From positions 1-7,603 of the forward strand of contig DAOVLG010000069.1 in NCBI GenBank assembly GCA_030631385.1: a stretch of 7,603 nt of DNA, written 5' to 3'. Both the position numbers and the translations under genes were made by a program. Below the pieces are notes generated by a model. It made no database searches and had not been told where the DNA came from. It saw nothing but the letters and a program-made list of their open reading frames with translations. The DNA is from Candidatus Coatesiibacteriota bacterium. GTDB taxonomy: Bacteria > RBG-13-66-14. Within the stretch, counting starts at the first letter, position 1. Each line of letters begins with the position of its first letter. Of this stretch, positions 1-4,788 are shown piece after piece.

Positions 1-296
1 ACTACGATAAAACCGGCCGGCGGGTCACCTTCGAGTACGTCCTTCTGGGCGGGTACAACGACTCGGTGGAGGACGCCCGAACGCTCGTTCGGCTCCTCTC
101 GCGGGTGCCGCACAAGCTGAACCTGATCGCCTACAACCCGGTGGAGGGCCTACCCTTCAGGCCCCCGACCCGGGAGTCGTCAGCGGCCTTCCTGGCCGAG
201 GCGCGCCGGGGCGCCTACGCCGCCAACATCCGTAATTCAAGAGGAACCGATATCGCCGCCGCCTGCGGGCAGTTGAGGTTGCAAGGATTAGGTTGA
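1..296 (+). CDS. rlmN: RlmN, dual-specificity 23S rRNA/tRNA adenine-C2 methyltransferase (C-terminal part)
   Basis: This is the last 97 codons of a gene that starts before the window; the reading frame begins at base 3 and stops with TGA at 294-296. Seen in the sequence: the segments VTFEYVLLGGYND, NLIAYNP and RNSRGTDIAAACGQL, in the order expected for RlmN. In this radical-SAM family the enzyme methylates C2 of an adenine in 23S rRNA (A2503 in E. coli) and A37 of some tRNAs. The Cys of the terminal ACGQL motif is the residue that becomes methylated during catalysis, and it is present. The radical-SAM CxxxCxxC cluster motif would lie upstream, outside the window. The related Cfr enzyme shares this fold, but the motif wording here fits housekeeping RlmN. 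The gene converges on the lipoprotein gene at 384-1271, with a shared terminator between them. Confidence 0.93.
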   Translation, partial: YDKTGRRVTFEYVLLGGYNDSVEDARTLVRLLSRVPHKLNLIAYNPVEGLPFRPPTRESSAAFLAEARRGAYAANIRNSRGTDIAAACGQLRLQGLG

Positions 297-342
297 GCGG
301 TGAACGGGAATGAGGGTCGATCCGTTCGGTGTCCCTAGCAAA

Positions 343-366
343 AAAAACGCCCCGTAGGGCGTTTTT
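343..366. terminator. Bidirectional intrinsic terminator between rlmN and the convergent lipoprotein gene
   Basis: The stem CGCCC/GGGCG (348-352 with 357-361) has a four-base loop and is flanked by A5 on the left and T5 on the right, which extend the pairing. Read on the plus strand, the hairpin ends in GTTTTT and terminates rlmN. Read on the minus strand it also ends in a U-run and can terminate the gene at 384-1271, whose stop codon lies 17 bases away. Confidence 0.9.
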
Positions 367-383
367 AAATAAAAATCTGTTTA

Positions 384-1271
384 TTAATAATCAGGTACGT
401 CGGTGGGTACGTCAATTACCTTTGATATTTCACCGCTTGACAGGTCCAGAGAATAGACGTCGCACCTTTGCCTGAAAATAACCCGACCGTCGCTGTCGAA
501 GCGCCGGGCACAATCGCGATCGCCGAGATCCAAGACGGTGACCTCCTTTGTCGCCAGATCGTAAATTTTATAATTCTGTTCATAGTCCTGGTAGAGCAGC
601 AGCCCACCGTCGGGCGAAATGTCGATTACATAGCGAAAGCCGCCGGGGATTTCCACCTCCCGCACGAGGCCGCTGGACAGTTCCACCTCCCAAAGCGTCC
701 CTTCCCCGTAGTCACAGCAGTACGCGTAGTCGCCGTCCGGCGTTACCGCCATATGATCTGCGTCCCACGGCAGAGCGAGAACCCCTACCAGTTGGGAGTC
801 GAGGGGGTCCAATCGGTAAATGACACGGGACGGGGGTTTCCACTTAAACTGCCTCAATAAAAGAAATACGATACCCCATTCCCCCGCATTTTCAGCAAGG
901 TCGTAATCGAGGAATACAAGATGCTCCGACAGTGGAATGGAGCGGAGCAGTTGACCCGGTTGGATGACTAGCAAATTGAACCCGTACTCTGAGTGCTCTG
1001 AACTGATGGCGATGACCAGGTCATCACCGGCGATCAGTGGTCGTTCAGCCCACTCCGCCAGCAGCATCCGTTGCTCACCGTCACGCCAACACAGAAGCGG
1101 CACCGGGGTGCAGTCGGCTCCCCGTATGTAGCGATCGAGGACGTAGGCCGTCCGGTCGTCGGCGGCATGCACGGCGTCAACGGCCGTGTAGCTATAAACG
1201 CCCAACTGCAAGGGCTCCAGTTCGCAGGCCGTTATGGCCAGAAACGCAAACAATAGAACCGTGTATTTCAT
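384..1271 (-). CDS. Lipoprotein with beta-propeller-like repeats, function unknown
   Basis: A 295-residue protein if it starts at the ATG at 1271. Residues 1-16 form a classical lipoprotein signal: MKYT, a hydrophobic stretch, then lipobox ITAC with Cys16 as the predicted lipidated residue. The +2 residue is Glu, so in a Gram-negative cell it would probably go to the outer membrane (inference). The mature part has short repeats of propeller-blade type: VTPDGDYAY at 176-184, ISPDGGLLLYQ at 218-228 and FDSDGRVIFR at 258-267, each followed by a strand such as LWEVEL, YKIYDL or VYSLDL. This suggests a YVTN/WD40-like propeller, but there are too few clear blades to be certain. A TTG start nine codons upstream (1298) is open but would put a polar MLGLSGRFV in front of the signal, and it lies at the predicted transcription start, so the ATG is preferred. 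Its codon use looks less GC-rich than its neighbours. No specific function can be assigned. Confidence 0.75.
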   Translation of the reverse strand: MKYTVLLFAFLAITACELEPLQLGVYSYTAVDAVHAADDRTAYVLDRYIRGADCTPVPLLCWRDGEQRMLLAEWAERPLIAGDDLVIAISSEHSEYGFNLLVIQPGQLLRSIPLSEHLVFLDYDLAENAGEWGIVFLLLRQFKWKPPSRVIYRLDPLDSQLVGVLALPWDADHMAVTPDGDYAYCCDYGEGTLWEVELSSGLVREVEIPGGFRYVIDISPDGGLLLYQDYEQNYKIYDLATKEVTVLDLGDRDCARRFDSDGRVIFRQRCDVYSLDLSSGEISKVIDVPTDVPDY

Positions 1272-1303
1272 AACGAACCGTCCAGAAAGACCCAGCAAAA
1301 AAA

Positions 1304-1332
1304 AGTATACACCCTGAACGCCTTGATTACCA
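1304..1332 (-). promoter_or_regulatory. Possible promoter of the propeller lipoprotein gene
   Basis: On the minus strand there is a TATACT -10-like hexamer (1304-1309). Seventeen bases upstream lies only a weak -35 match, TGGTAA (1327-1332). Transcription would begin about 30 bases before the ATG at 1271, around the alternative TTG at 1298, which supports the ATG start. Confidence 0.35.
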
Positions 1333-1345
1333 CCGCGGTCCTCCC

Positions 1346-1374
1346 TTGCCGCGGGTATGTCGAATCGGTATAAT
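1346..1374 (+). promoter_or_regulatory. Sigma70-type promoter of the acyl-CoA dehydrogenase gene
   Basis: TTGCCG (1346-1351) and a perfect TATAAT (1369-1374) are separated by 17 bases. Transcription would start near 1381, giving a leader of about 28 bases. It lies in the divergent region shared with the lipoprotein gene at 384-1271. Confidence 0.75.
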
Positions 1375-1397
1375 CCTTTTTGTCAAATAGCCCGACC

Positions 1398-1403
1398 GGA
1401 GGA
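1398..1403 (+). promoter_or_regulatory. Ribosome binding site that fixes the GTG start
   Basis: GGAGGA ends five bases before GTG at 1409-1411. The protein made from this GTG begins MDFTLTEEQ, the usual opening of acyl-CoA dehydrogenases, so the non-ATG start is well supported. Confidence 0.85.
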
Positions 1404-1408
1404 TTTTC

Positions 1409-2563
1409 GTGGATTTCACCCTCACCGAGGAACAGGTCCGGTACCGGAATCTGATCCGCCGCTTCGCCCAGGAGCGCATCGAGCCCATCGCCCAGCAGTT
1501 GGACGAAGAGGGGCTCTACCCGATCCAGATCGTTGACGAGATGAGGCAGCTCGGGCTGTACGGGCTGACCCTTCCCCAGGAGTACGGCGGTTCCGGGGTG
1601 GATTCGGTGACCTTCTGCATCGCCCTGGAGGAGCTGGCCAAGGCGGCCGCGGGCGTGGCCGTTATCTTCGCCGTGCAGAACTCCATCGGCGCCTTCACCA
1701 TCAACGAGTACGGCACCCCGGAGCAGAGGGAGGAGATCCTGCCGAAGATGGCCACCGGCGAGATTCTCACCAGCCTGGCGTTGACCGAGGAGGCCGCCGG
1801 CTCCGACGCGGGCAACATCCAGACCACGGCCATCCGCGACGGCGATCATTTCGTCCTCAACGGGAAGAAGCGCTACATCACCAACGGCAAGTACGCCAAC
1901 CTGCACCTTGTGGTCGCCCTGACCAACCCCGGCCGGGGCAAGAAGGGTCTATCCTGCATCTTGGTTCCGTCCAACACCCCGGGGTTCAGTGTCTCGAGGA
2001 CCATGAACCCCATGGGCCAACGTTGCAGCGACAACGCCGAGCTCGAGTTCGTAAACTGCCGCGTGCCGGCAAAGAACCTGTTGGGAAAGGAAAACCGCGG
2101 TCTCTCGATAGCGCTCCGGGCCTTCGACGGCGGACGCTTCAGCGTGGCGGCCATCGCCCTGGGCTGCGCCCAGGCGGCCTTCGAAAAGGCGCTCCAGTAC
2201 GCCCAGAGGAGGGTCCAGTTCGGCCAGGCGATCATCGGCTTCCAGTCCATCGAGTTCATGCTGGCCGAGATGGGAACCCAGATCGAGGCCGCCCGCCTTT
2301 TAACCTACCGCGCTGCAGCCCTCAAGGACCAGCGGCTGACCTACACCAAGGAATCGTCCATGGCCAAGATGTTCGCCACGGAGGTGGCCGAGATGGTCTG
2401 CCATCGGGCGATCCAGATCATGGGTGGCGCCGGTTACATGAGGGAGAACGACGTCGAGCGATACTACCGCGATCAGCGGGTCTGCCAGATCTACGAGGGT
2501 ACGAACCAGATCCAGCGTTGGATAATCGCCATCCACCTCATCAAGGAGTTCGGCGCCAAGTAA
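1409..2563 (+). CDS. Acyl-CoA dehydrogenase (short/medium-chain type)
   Basis: A complete 384-residue FAD enzyme that introduces the alpha-beta double bond into an acyl-CoA and passes electrons to electron-transfer flavoprotein (family knowledge). Seen in the sequence: the N-terminal helical domain; family signature ALTEEAAGSDAG at 124-135; FAD/substrate region YITNG at 156-160; second signature region starting QFGQAIIGFQ at 270; GGAGY at 339-343; and YEGTNQIQ at 362-369. Glu363 occupies the catalytic-base position used by SCAD, MCAD and butyryl-CoA dehydrogenase. The length is normal for a bacterial member and nothing is truncated. The chain-length preference cannot be read from sequence alone; the C-terminal segment most resembles butyryl/short-chain enzymes. 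It stands alone here with no thiolase, hydratase or ETF gene next to it, so its pathway (fatty-acid, amino-acid or butyrate metabolism) is open. It is transcribed from the promoter at 1346-1374. Confidence 0.95.
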   Translation: MDFTLTEEQVRYRNLIRRFAQERIEPIAQQLDEEGLYPIQIVDEMRQLGLYGLTLPQEYGGSGVDSVTFCIALEELAKAAAGVAVIFAVQNSIGAFTINEYGTPEQREEILPKMATGEILTSLALTEEAAGSDAGNIQTTAIRDGDHFVLNGKKRYITNGKYANLHLVVALTNPGRGKKGLSCILVPSNTPGFSVSRTMNPMGQRCSDNAELEFVNCRVPAKNLLGKENRGLSIALRAFDGGRFSVAAIALGCAQAAFEKALQYAQRRVQFGQAIIGFQSIEFMLAEMGTQIEAARLLTYRAAALKDQRLTYTKESSMAKMFATEVAEMVCHRAIQIMGGAGYMRENDVERYYRDQRVCQIYEGTNQIQRWIIAIHLIKEFGAK

Positions 2564-2631
2564 CCCCGGATACAACCTACCCCTCACCCTGAGCAACCAC
2601 CACATTTATCATAAAAATCCTATTGTGAAAA

Positions 2632-2681
2632 CAAGGGGTTAAACCGAGCGAAGCGAGCTATGCCTCTGGCAAAACCCCTTG
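2632..2681. repeat. Nine-base inverted repeat with a structured spacer
   Basis: CAAGGGGTT (2632-2640) is perfectly complementary to AACCCCTTG (2673-2681). The 32-base spacer contains GAGCGAAGCGAG. The octamer TGCCTCTG occurs at 2661-2668 and again at 2680-2687. It lies between the convergent acyl-CoA dehydrogenase and lipoprotein A genes and has no T-run, so it is not a classical terminator. It could be an intergenic repeat element or could stabilise the 3' end of the dehydrogenase mRNA. Confidence 0.55.
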
Positions 2682-2698
2682 CCTCTGAAGCTCATTCG

Positions 2699-2724
2699 AA
2701 AAGGGCCGCCAAAGACGGCCCTTC
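2699..2724 (-). terminator. Intrinsic terminator of lipoprotein gene A
   Basis: The stem AAGGGCCG/CGGCCCTT (2701-2708 with 2716-2723) has a seven-base loop. Read on the minus strand it is followed by TTTTCG. It lies 23 bases after the TAA stop of lipoprotein A. Confidence 0.8.
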
Positions 2725-2746
2725 TACACATCCGCGCGTTTACGGC

Positions 2747-3373
2747 TTACTCGGGAGCCTCTTCGTTAGCCACCGGTTCGCCGGCGGTGATCTCGTCAAA
2801 GGCGGCGCCCTTATCCGGGTCCAGGCCGTGGACCAGGGCGCTTACCGCGGCGCAGTGATCCGGGTCCTGCAACATGTCGTCGAAGTACTCCTCGACCTGC
2901 TCCTGGGTCACCATGTACCCTTCGTAGATCGGTTGAGCCGCGGGGGAGTTGGGCTCCTCGGGGTAGATGCTGATGAAGAGTTGGGCCATGAGCCCGTCGG
3001 TCATCGGCACCTCGAACGCCCCGCCCTCGAGGTAGGGAATCGCATCCAGCTCCTCCAGGAACATCTCATCGAAAGCATCCTCGGGCACCACGAGGAAGGT
3101 GAAGGCGAACGCGGCTTCTTCGTCCTTCTCCATGAGGGCCTCGTAGATCTTCTCTACCCGCTCCTCGTCCTCGGCGAGGCCCTCGATGTAGGCGTCCAGC
3201 TCGTCCTCGGTCCAGCCGTAGGAGTCCATGACCTTCTCCTCGGCCTCGTCGTCCTCGGCGGCCATGTACTCGATCCAGAAGTCAACGAAGTTCTCGTCGT
3301 TGAGCTCCTTGCCGCAGCCGACAAGGCTGATCAGGAACGCGGTGAGGACCGCCAGGAACAGAAACTTACGCAT
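2747..3373 (-). CDS. Acidic lipoprotein A of a three-member paralog family, with a probable internal duplication
   Basis: A 208-residue protein of no family I recognise. The signal peptide MRKFLFLAVL... ends in lipobox LVGC with Cys20 as the lipidation site. The mature protein is strongly acidic and probably mostly helical. Its core (about 29-80) carries FVDFW (29-33), YGWTEDELDAY (52-62) and EDEER (68-72), followed by EKDEEAAFAF (82-91). Residues 1-100 align without gaps to lipoprotein C, and the core aligns to lipoprotein B. Unlike those two, A continues for another hundred residues. Residues 130-181 repeat the spacing of the core (Y137, Y153, T156, Y163 and D170 match Y36, Y52, T55, Y62 and D69), so A looks like a two-module protein. 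A single Cys (174) remains in the mature part besides Cys20. The ATG has a GGAGG Shine-Dalgarno six bases upstream (3380-3384). It has its own promoter and terminator. A cell-envelope location is inferred; the function is unknown. Confidence 0.85.
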   Translation of the reverse strand: MRKFLFLAVLTAFLISLVGCGKELNDENFVDFWIEYMAAEDDEAEEKVMDSYGWTEDELDAYIEGLAEDEERVEKIYEALMEKDEEAAFAFTFLVVPEDAFDEMFLEELDAIPYLEGGAFEVPMTDGLMAQLFISIYPEEPNSPAAQPIYEGYMVTQEQVEEYFDDMLQDPDHCAAVSALVHGLDPDKGAAFDEITAGEPVANEEAPE

Positions 3374-3444
3374 GGGTAACCTCCGTGCCGGTTTGGTGGG
3401 TCCGTCAGTTTCCGTAAGGAAGAAATCGCCAGCTTCAACGGAAA

Positions 3445-3474
3445 AGATTACTCCTCAAACCCGACCGTTGTCAA
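3445..3474 (-). promoter_or_regulatory. Promoter of lipoprotein gene A
   Basis: Minus-strand TTGACA (3469-3474, a perfect -35 hexamer), an 18-base spacer and TAATCT (3445-3450). The leader to the ATG at 3373 would be about 65 bases. It lies downstream of lipoprotein B's terminator, so gene A is transcribed independently. Confidence 0.75.
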
Positions 3475-3495
3475 CAGCCGCCGCCCGGGCGCCGC

Positions 3496-3547
3496 GGCGG
3501 CCCGTGGAAGGGCCGCCCCCACCCCATCCCCTCTCCCACCGGGAGAG
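3496..3547. repeat. GC-rich pair of intergenic hairpins
   Basis: There are two perfect stem-loops. The first is GGCGGCCC/GGGCCGCC (3496-3503 with 3510-3517, six-base loop). The second is CTCTCCC/GGGAGAG (3531-3537 with 3541-3547, loop ACC). They lie between lipoprotein B's terminator and lipoprotein A's promoter. The CCCCATCCCCTCTCCC run is of the kind seen as a dispersed intergenic repeat in many environmental genomes (recollection, not a search). Copy number elsewhere is unknown. Confidence 0.6.
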
Positions 3548-3553
3548 TAGGGG

Positions 3554-3586
3554 TAAAAAAGGGCGGCCAAAACGGCCACCCCTTTA
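3554..3586 (-). terminator. Intrinsic terminator of lipoprotein gene B
   Basis: The stem GGGCGGCC/GGCCACCC (3561-3568 with 3574-3581, one wobble pair on the minus-strand RNA) has a five-base loop. Read on the minus strand it is followed by TTTTTT (3555-3560). It starts about 20 bases after the TAG stop of lipoprotein B. Confidence 0.9.
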
Positions 3587-3605
3587 GTTCAGACTGGTCG
3601 GTTCA

Positions 3606-3929
3606 CTAGAAATCCAGCTCCGACAGGCCGATCTCGAGTACCTTGCCGGCGAGGGCCAGACCGGCGCCGAGGTCCTTCGTGGTGATATCGGTGGTGATCT
3701 TCTCGGAACGCTCCTCATCCTCGAGCATGTCCTTGACGAAACCATCTATGTCGTCGGGGGTTAGGTCGTACTCCTTGAGAGCCGCAGCGTAGGCCTCATC
3801 GTCGTCCATCTCGTCGTAGGTATCGAGCCAGACCTCGACGAACTTGTCGTCCTCGATCTTCGCCCCGCCACAGCCGACGAAGGTCAGAACGAGCGCGGCG
3901 GTAACGAGTACCAACAGGAGCTTGCGCAT
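3606..3929 (-). CDS. Acidic lipoprotein B, short single-core member of the paralog family
   Basis: A 107-residue protein and the smallest of the three paralogs. The signal peptide MRKLLLVLVT... ends in lipobox FVGC with Cys20 as the predicted lipidated residue, the same position as in A and C. The mature part keeps the family core: FVEVW at 30-34, then a run of acidic residues, YDLTPDDIDGF at 54-64 and EDEERSEKI at 70-78. It ends soon after the core, at about residue 107, so it defines the minimal module of the family. The stop is TAG. The ATG is backed by GGAGGA (3936-3941) six bases upstream, so the start is firm. The segment just before the Shine-Dalgarno (CCAAACCTGGAGG) nearly matches that of gene C, evidence of duplication including the 5' leader. 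Its own promoter and terminator make it a separate transcription unit. The function is unknown; an envelope-anchored role is inferred from the lipobox only. Confidence 0.8.
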   Translation of the reverse strand: MRKLLLVLVTAALVLTFVGCGGAKIEDDKFVEVWLDTYDEMDDDEAYAAALKEYDLTPDDIDGFVKDMLEDEERSEKITTDITTKDLGAGLALAGKVLEIGLSELDF

Positions 3930-4026
3930 TAAGCTTCCTCCAGGTTTGGACTGGGTTGGCCAGTTCCTTGGGAATCGGTAAATTCGGGGTTACCCTCTGC
4001 TCTTGAGTAAGATACCAGTGCTCATA

Positions 4027-4055
4027 ATTATATCGGTCCCAAGCTAAAAAAACAA
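4027..4055 (-). promoter_or_regulatory. Promoter of lipoprotein gene B
   Basis: On the minus strand TTGTTT (4050-4055), a 17-base spacer and a perfect TATAAT (4027-4032). The leader to the ATG at 3929 is about 90 bases. It lies just beyond lipoprotein C's terminator. Confidence 0.8.
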
Positions 4056-4078
4056 GGCCGCGTACACGATTCAGGTAT

Positions 4079-4117
4079 AAAAAAGGAGGGGAAACCACTA
4101 TTGTCTCCCCTTCCTTT
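4079..4117 (-). terminator. Intrinsic terminator of lipoprotein gene C
   Basis: On the minus strand, AAAGGAAGGGGA pairs with TCCCCTCCTTT around one bulged A (4106-4117 with 4082-4092), followed by a U-run (4079-4084). It starts 27 bases after the stop of lipoprotein C. A second small inverted repeat, AACCGAG/CTCGGTT (4123-4129 with 4148-4154), spans the stop codon itself. Confidence 0.85.
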
Positions 4118-4144
4118 GGATAAACCGAGCTGTACTGTACGAGG

Positions 4145-4594
4145 CTACTCGGTTGTTTCTTCGGTTACAGGCTCGAGGTCTTCGAGGGCCTCTTCCAGCT
4201 CACCTACGGCCCCCTCGAGCTCCTCGCTGAGCTCCTCCAGGTCTTCCTCGAGCTCCAGGTCGAAGTCATCCATGAGGTCGCCGAAGTCAGCGAAGGCCCT
4301 CTCGGGGAAGAGTGTCATCTCCAGCGCGAAGGAGGCGTCCTCGTCCTTCTCTTCGATAGCCTCTATGACGGCGTCGGCGCGCTCCTCGTCCTCCATCAGC
4401 TCATCGAAGTACTTATCGAGGTCTTCGCCGCTCCAGCCGTAGTCATCGGCGATTTTCTCGGCGTCCTCGACGCTCTCGACGTTGAAAATATCTACCCAGT
4501 AGTCAACGAAGTTATCATCGTTGAGCTCCTTGCCGCAACCGGTAAAGAAAAGACCGATGGCGGCTACCAAAGCGAGGAGTAGGAATTTCCTCAT
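4145..4594 (-). CDS. Acidic lipoprotein C of the paralog family, with an acidic coiled-coil-like tail
   Basis: A 149-residue protein from the ATG at 4594. The signal peptide MRKFLLLALV... ends in lipobox FTGC with Cys20. The family core follows: GKELNDDNFVDYW at 21-33, YGWSGEDLDKYF at 52-63, EDEER at 68-72 and EKDEDASFAL at 82-91. Residues 1-100 align without gaps to lipoprotein A. The tail (about 108-142) is an almost unbroken Glu/Asp/Leu helix with heptad-like leucines, probably a coiled coil or amphipathic helix, and is absent from B. An upstream TTG-type start at 4651 is open but would add a polar segment ahead of the signal peptide and would fall inside the -10 element, so it is rejected. 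It lies downstream of rpsA on the same strand but has its own promoter (4650-4678). I do not recognise the family, and no function is proposed. Confidence 0.83.
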   Translation of the reverse strand: MRKFLLLALVAAIGLFFTGCGKELNDDNFVDYWVDIFNVESVEDAEKIADDYGWSGEDLDKYFDELMEDEERADAVIEAIEEKDEDASFALEMTLFPERAFADFGDLMDDFDLELEEDLEELSEELEGAVGELEEALEDLEPVTEETTE

Positions 4595-4599
4595 GCATA

Positions 4600-4605
4600 C
4601 CCTCC
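4600..4605 (-). promoter_or_regulatory. Ribosome binding site fixing the start of lipoprotein C
   Basis: GGAGGG on the minus strand ends five bases before the ATG at 4594. It selects the signal-peptide Met over the longer open frame that begins at 4651. Confidence 0.8.
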
Positions 4606-4649
4606 AGGTTGGGCCGGCATCGCCGGCTTGGTAAACTAAGTTCGTTAGC

Positions 4650-4678
4650 ATTCTACCCTAGCGCGAGCCGTTCCGCAA
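4650..4678 (-). promoter_or_regulatory. Promoter of lipoprotein gene C
   Basis: On the minus strand TTGCGG (4673-4678), a 17-base spacer and TAGAAT (4650-4655). Transcription would begin near 4643, giving a leader of about 50 bases. No convincing rpsA terminator was found between 4679 and 4788. The best candidate there is a weak GGGAA/TTCCC stem (4762-4766 with 4778-4782) without a T-run, so some read-through from rpsA is possible. Confidence 0.75.
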
Positions 4679-4788
4679 GAAAAAATGGCACAATGCTGTT
4701 TATCTCTAACTTTTTCAATTAGATACAACTCGATCTCACCGGGTTGATCGGGCCTTTTCAAGGGAACCAGGGGTATTTTCCCACCCAC

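Noticed and set aside
1268..1906. 212-residue open frame antisense to the acyl-CoA dehydrogenase N-terminus
   Set aside because: It overlaps a gene with full family motifs and runs across the divergent promoter region.
2660..3379. 239-residue open frame on the plus strand opposite lipoprotein A
   Set aside because: It covers the lipoprotein gene and its terminator, and its Val/Leu/Gly/His-rich composition is the antisense image of Glu/Asp/Ala codons.
4101..4442. Serine-rich 113-residue open frame opposite lipoprotein C
   Set aside because: The Ser runs are the antisense reading of GAG/GAC-rich codons in lipoprotein C; the frame begins inside that gene's terminator.
4595..4651. Upstream start extending lipoprotein C by 19 residues
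   Set aside because: It would put a polar segment before the signal peptide, falls within the -10 element, and ignores the GGAGGG ahead of the ATG at 4594.
4683..4788. rpsA intrinsic terminator
   Set aside because: Only weak short stems without a following T-run were found on the minus strand, so none is called.
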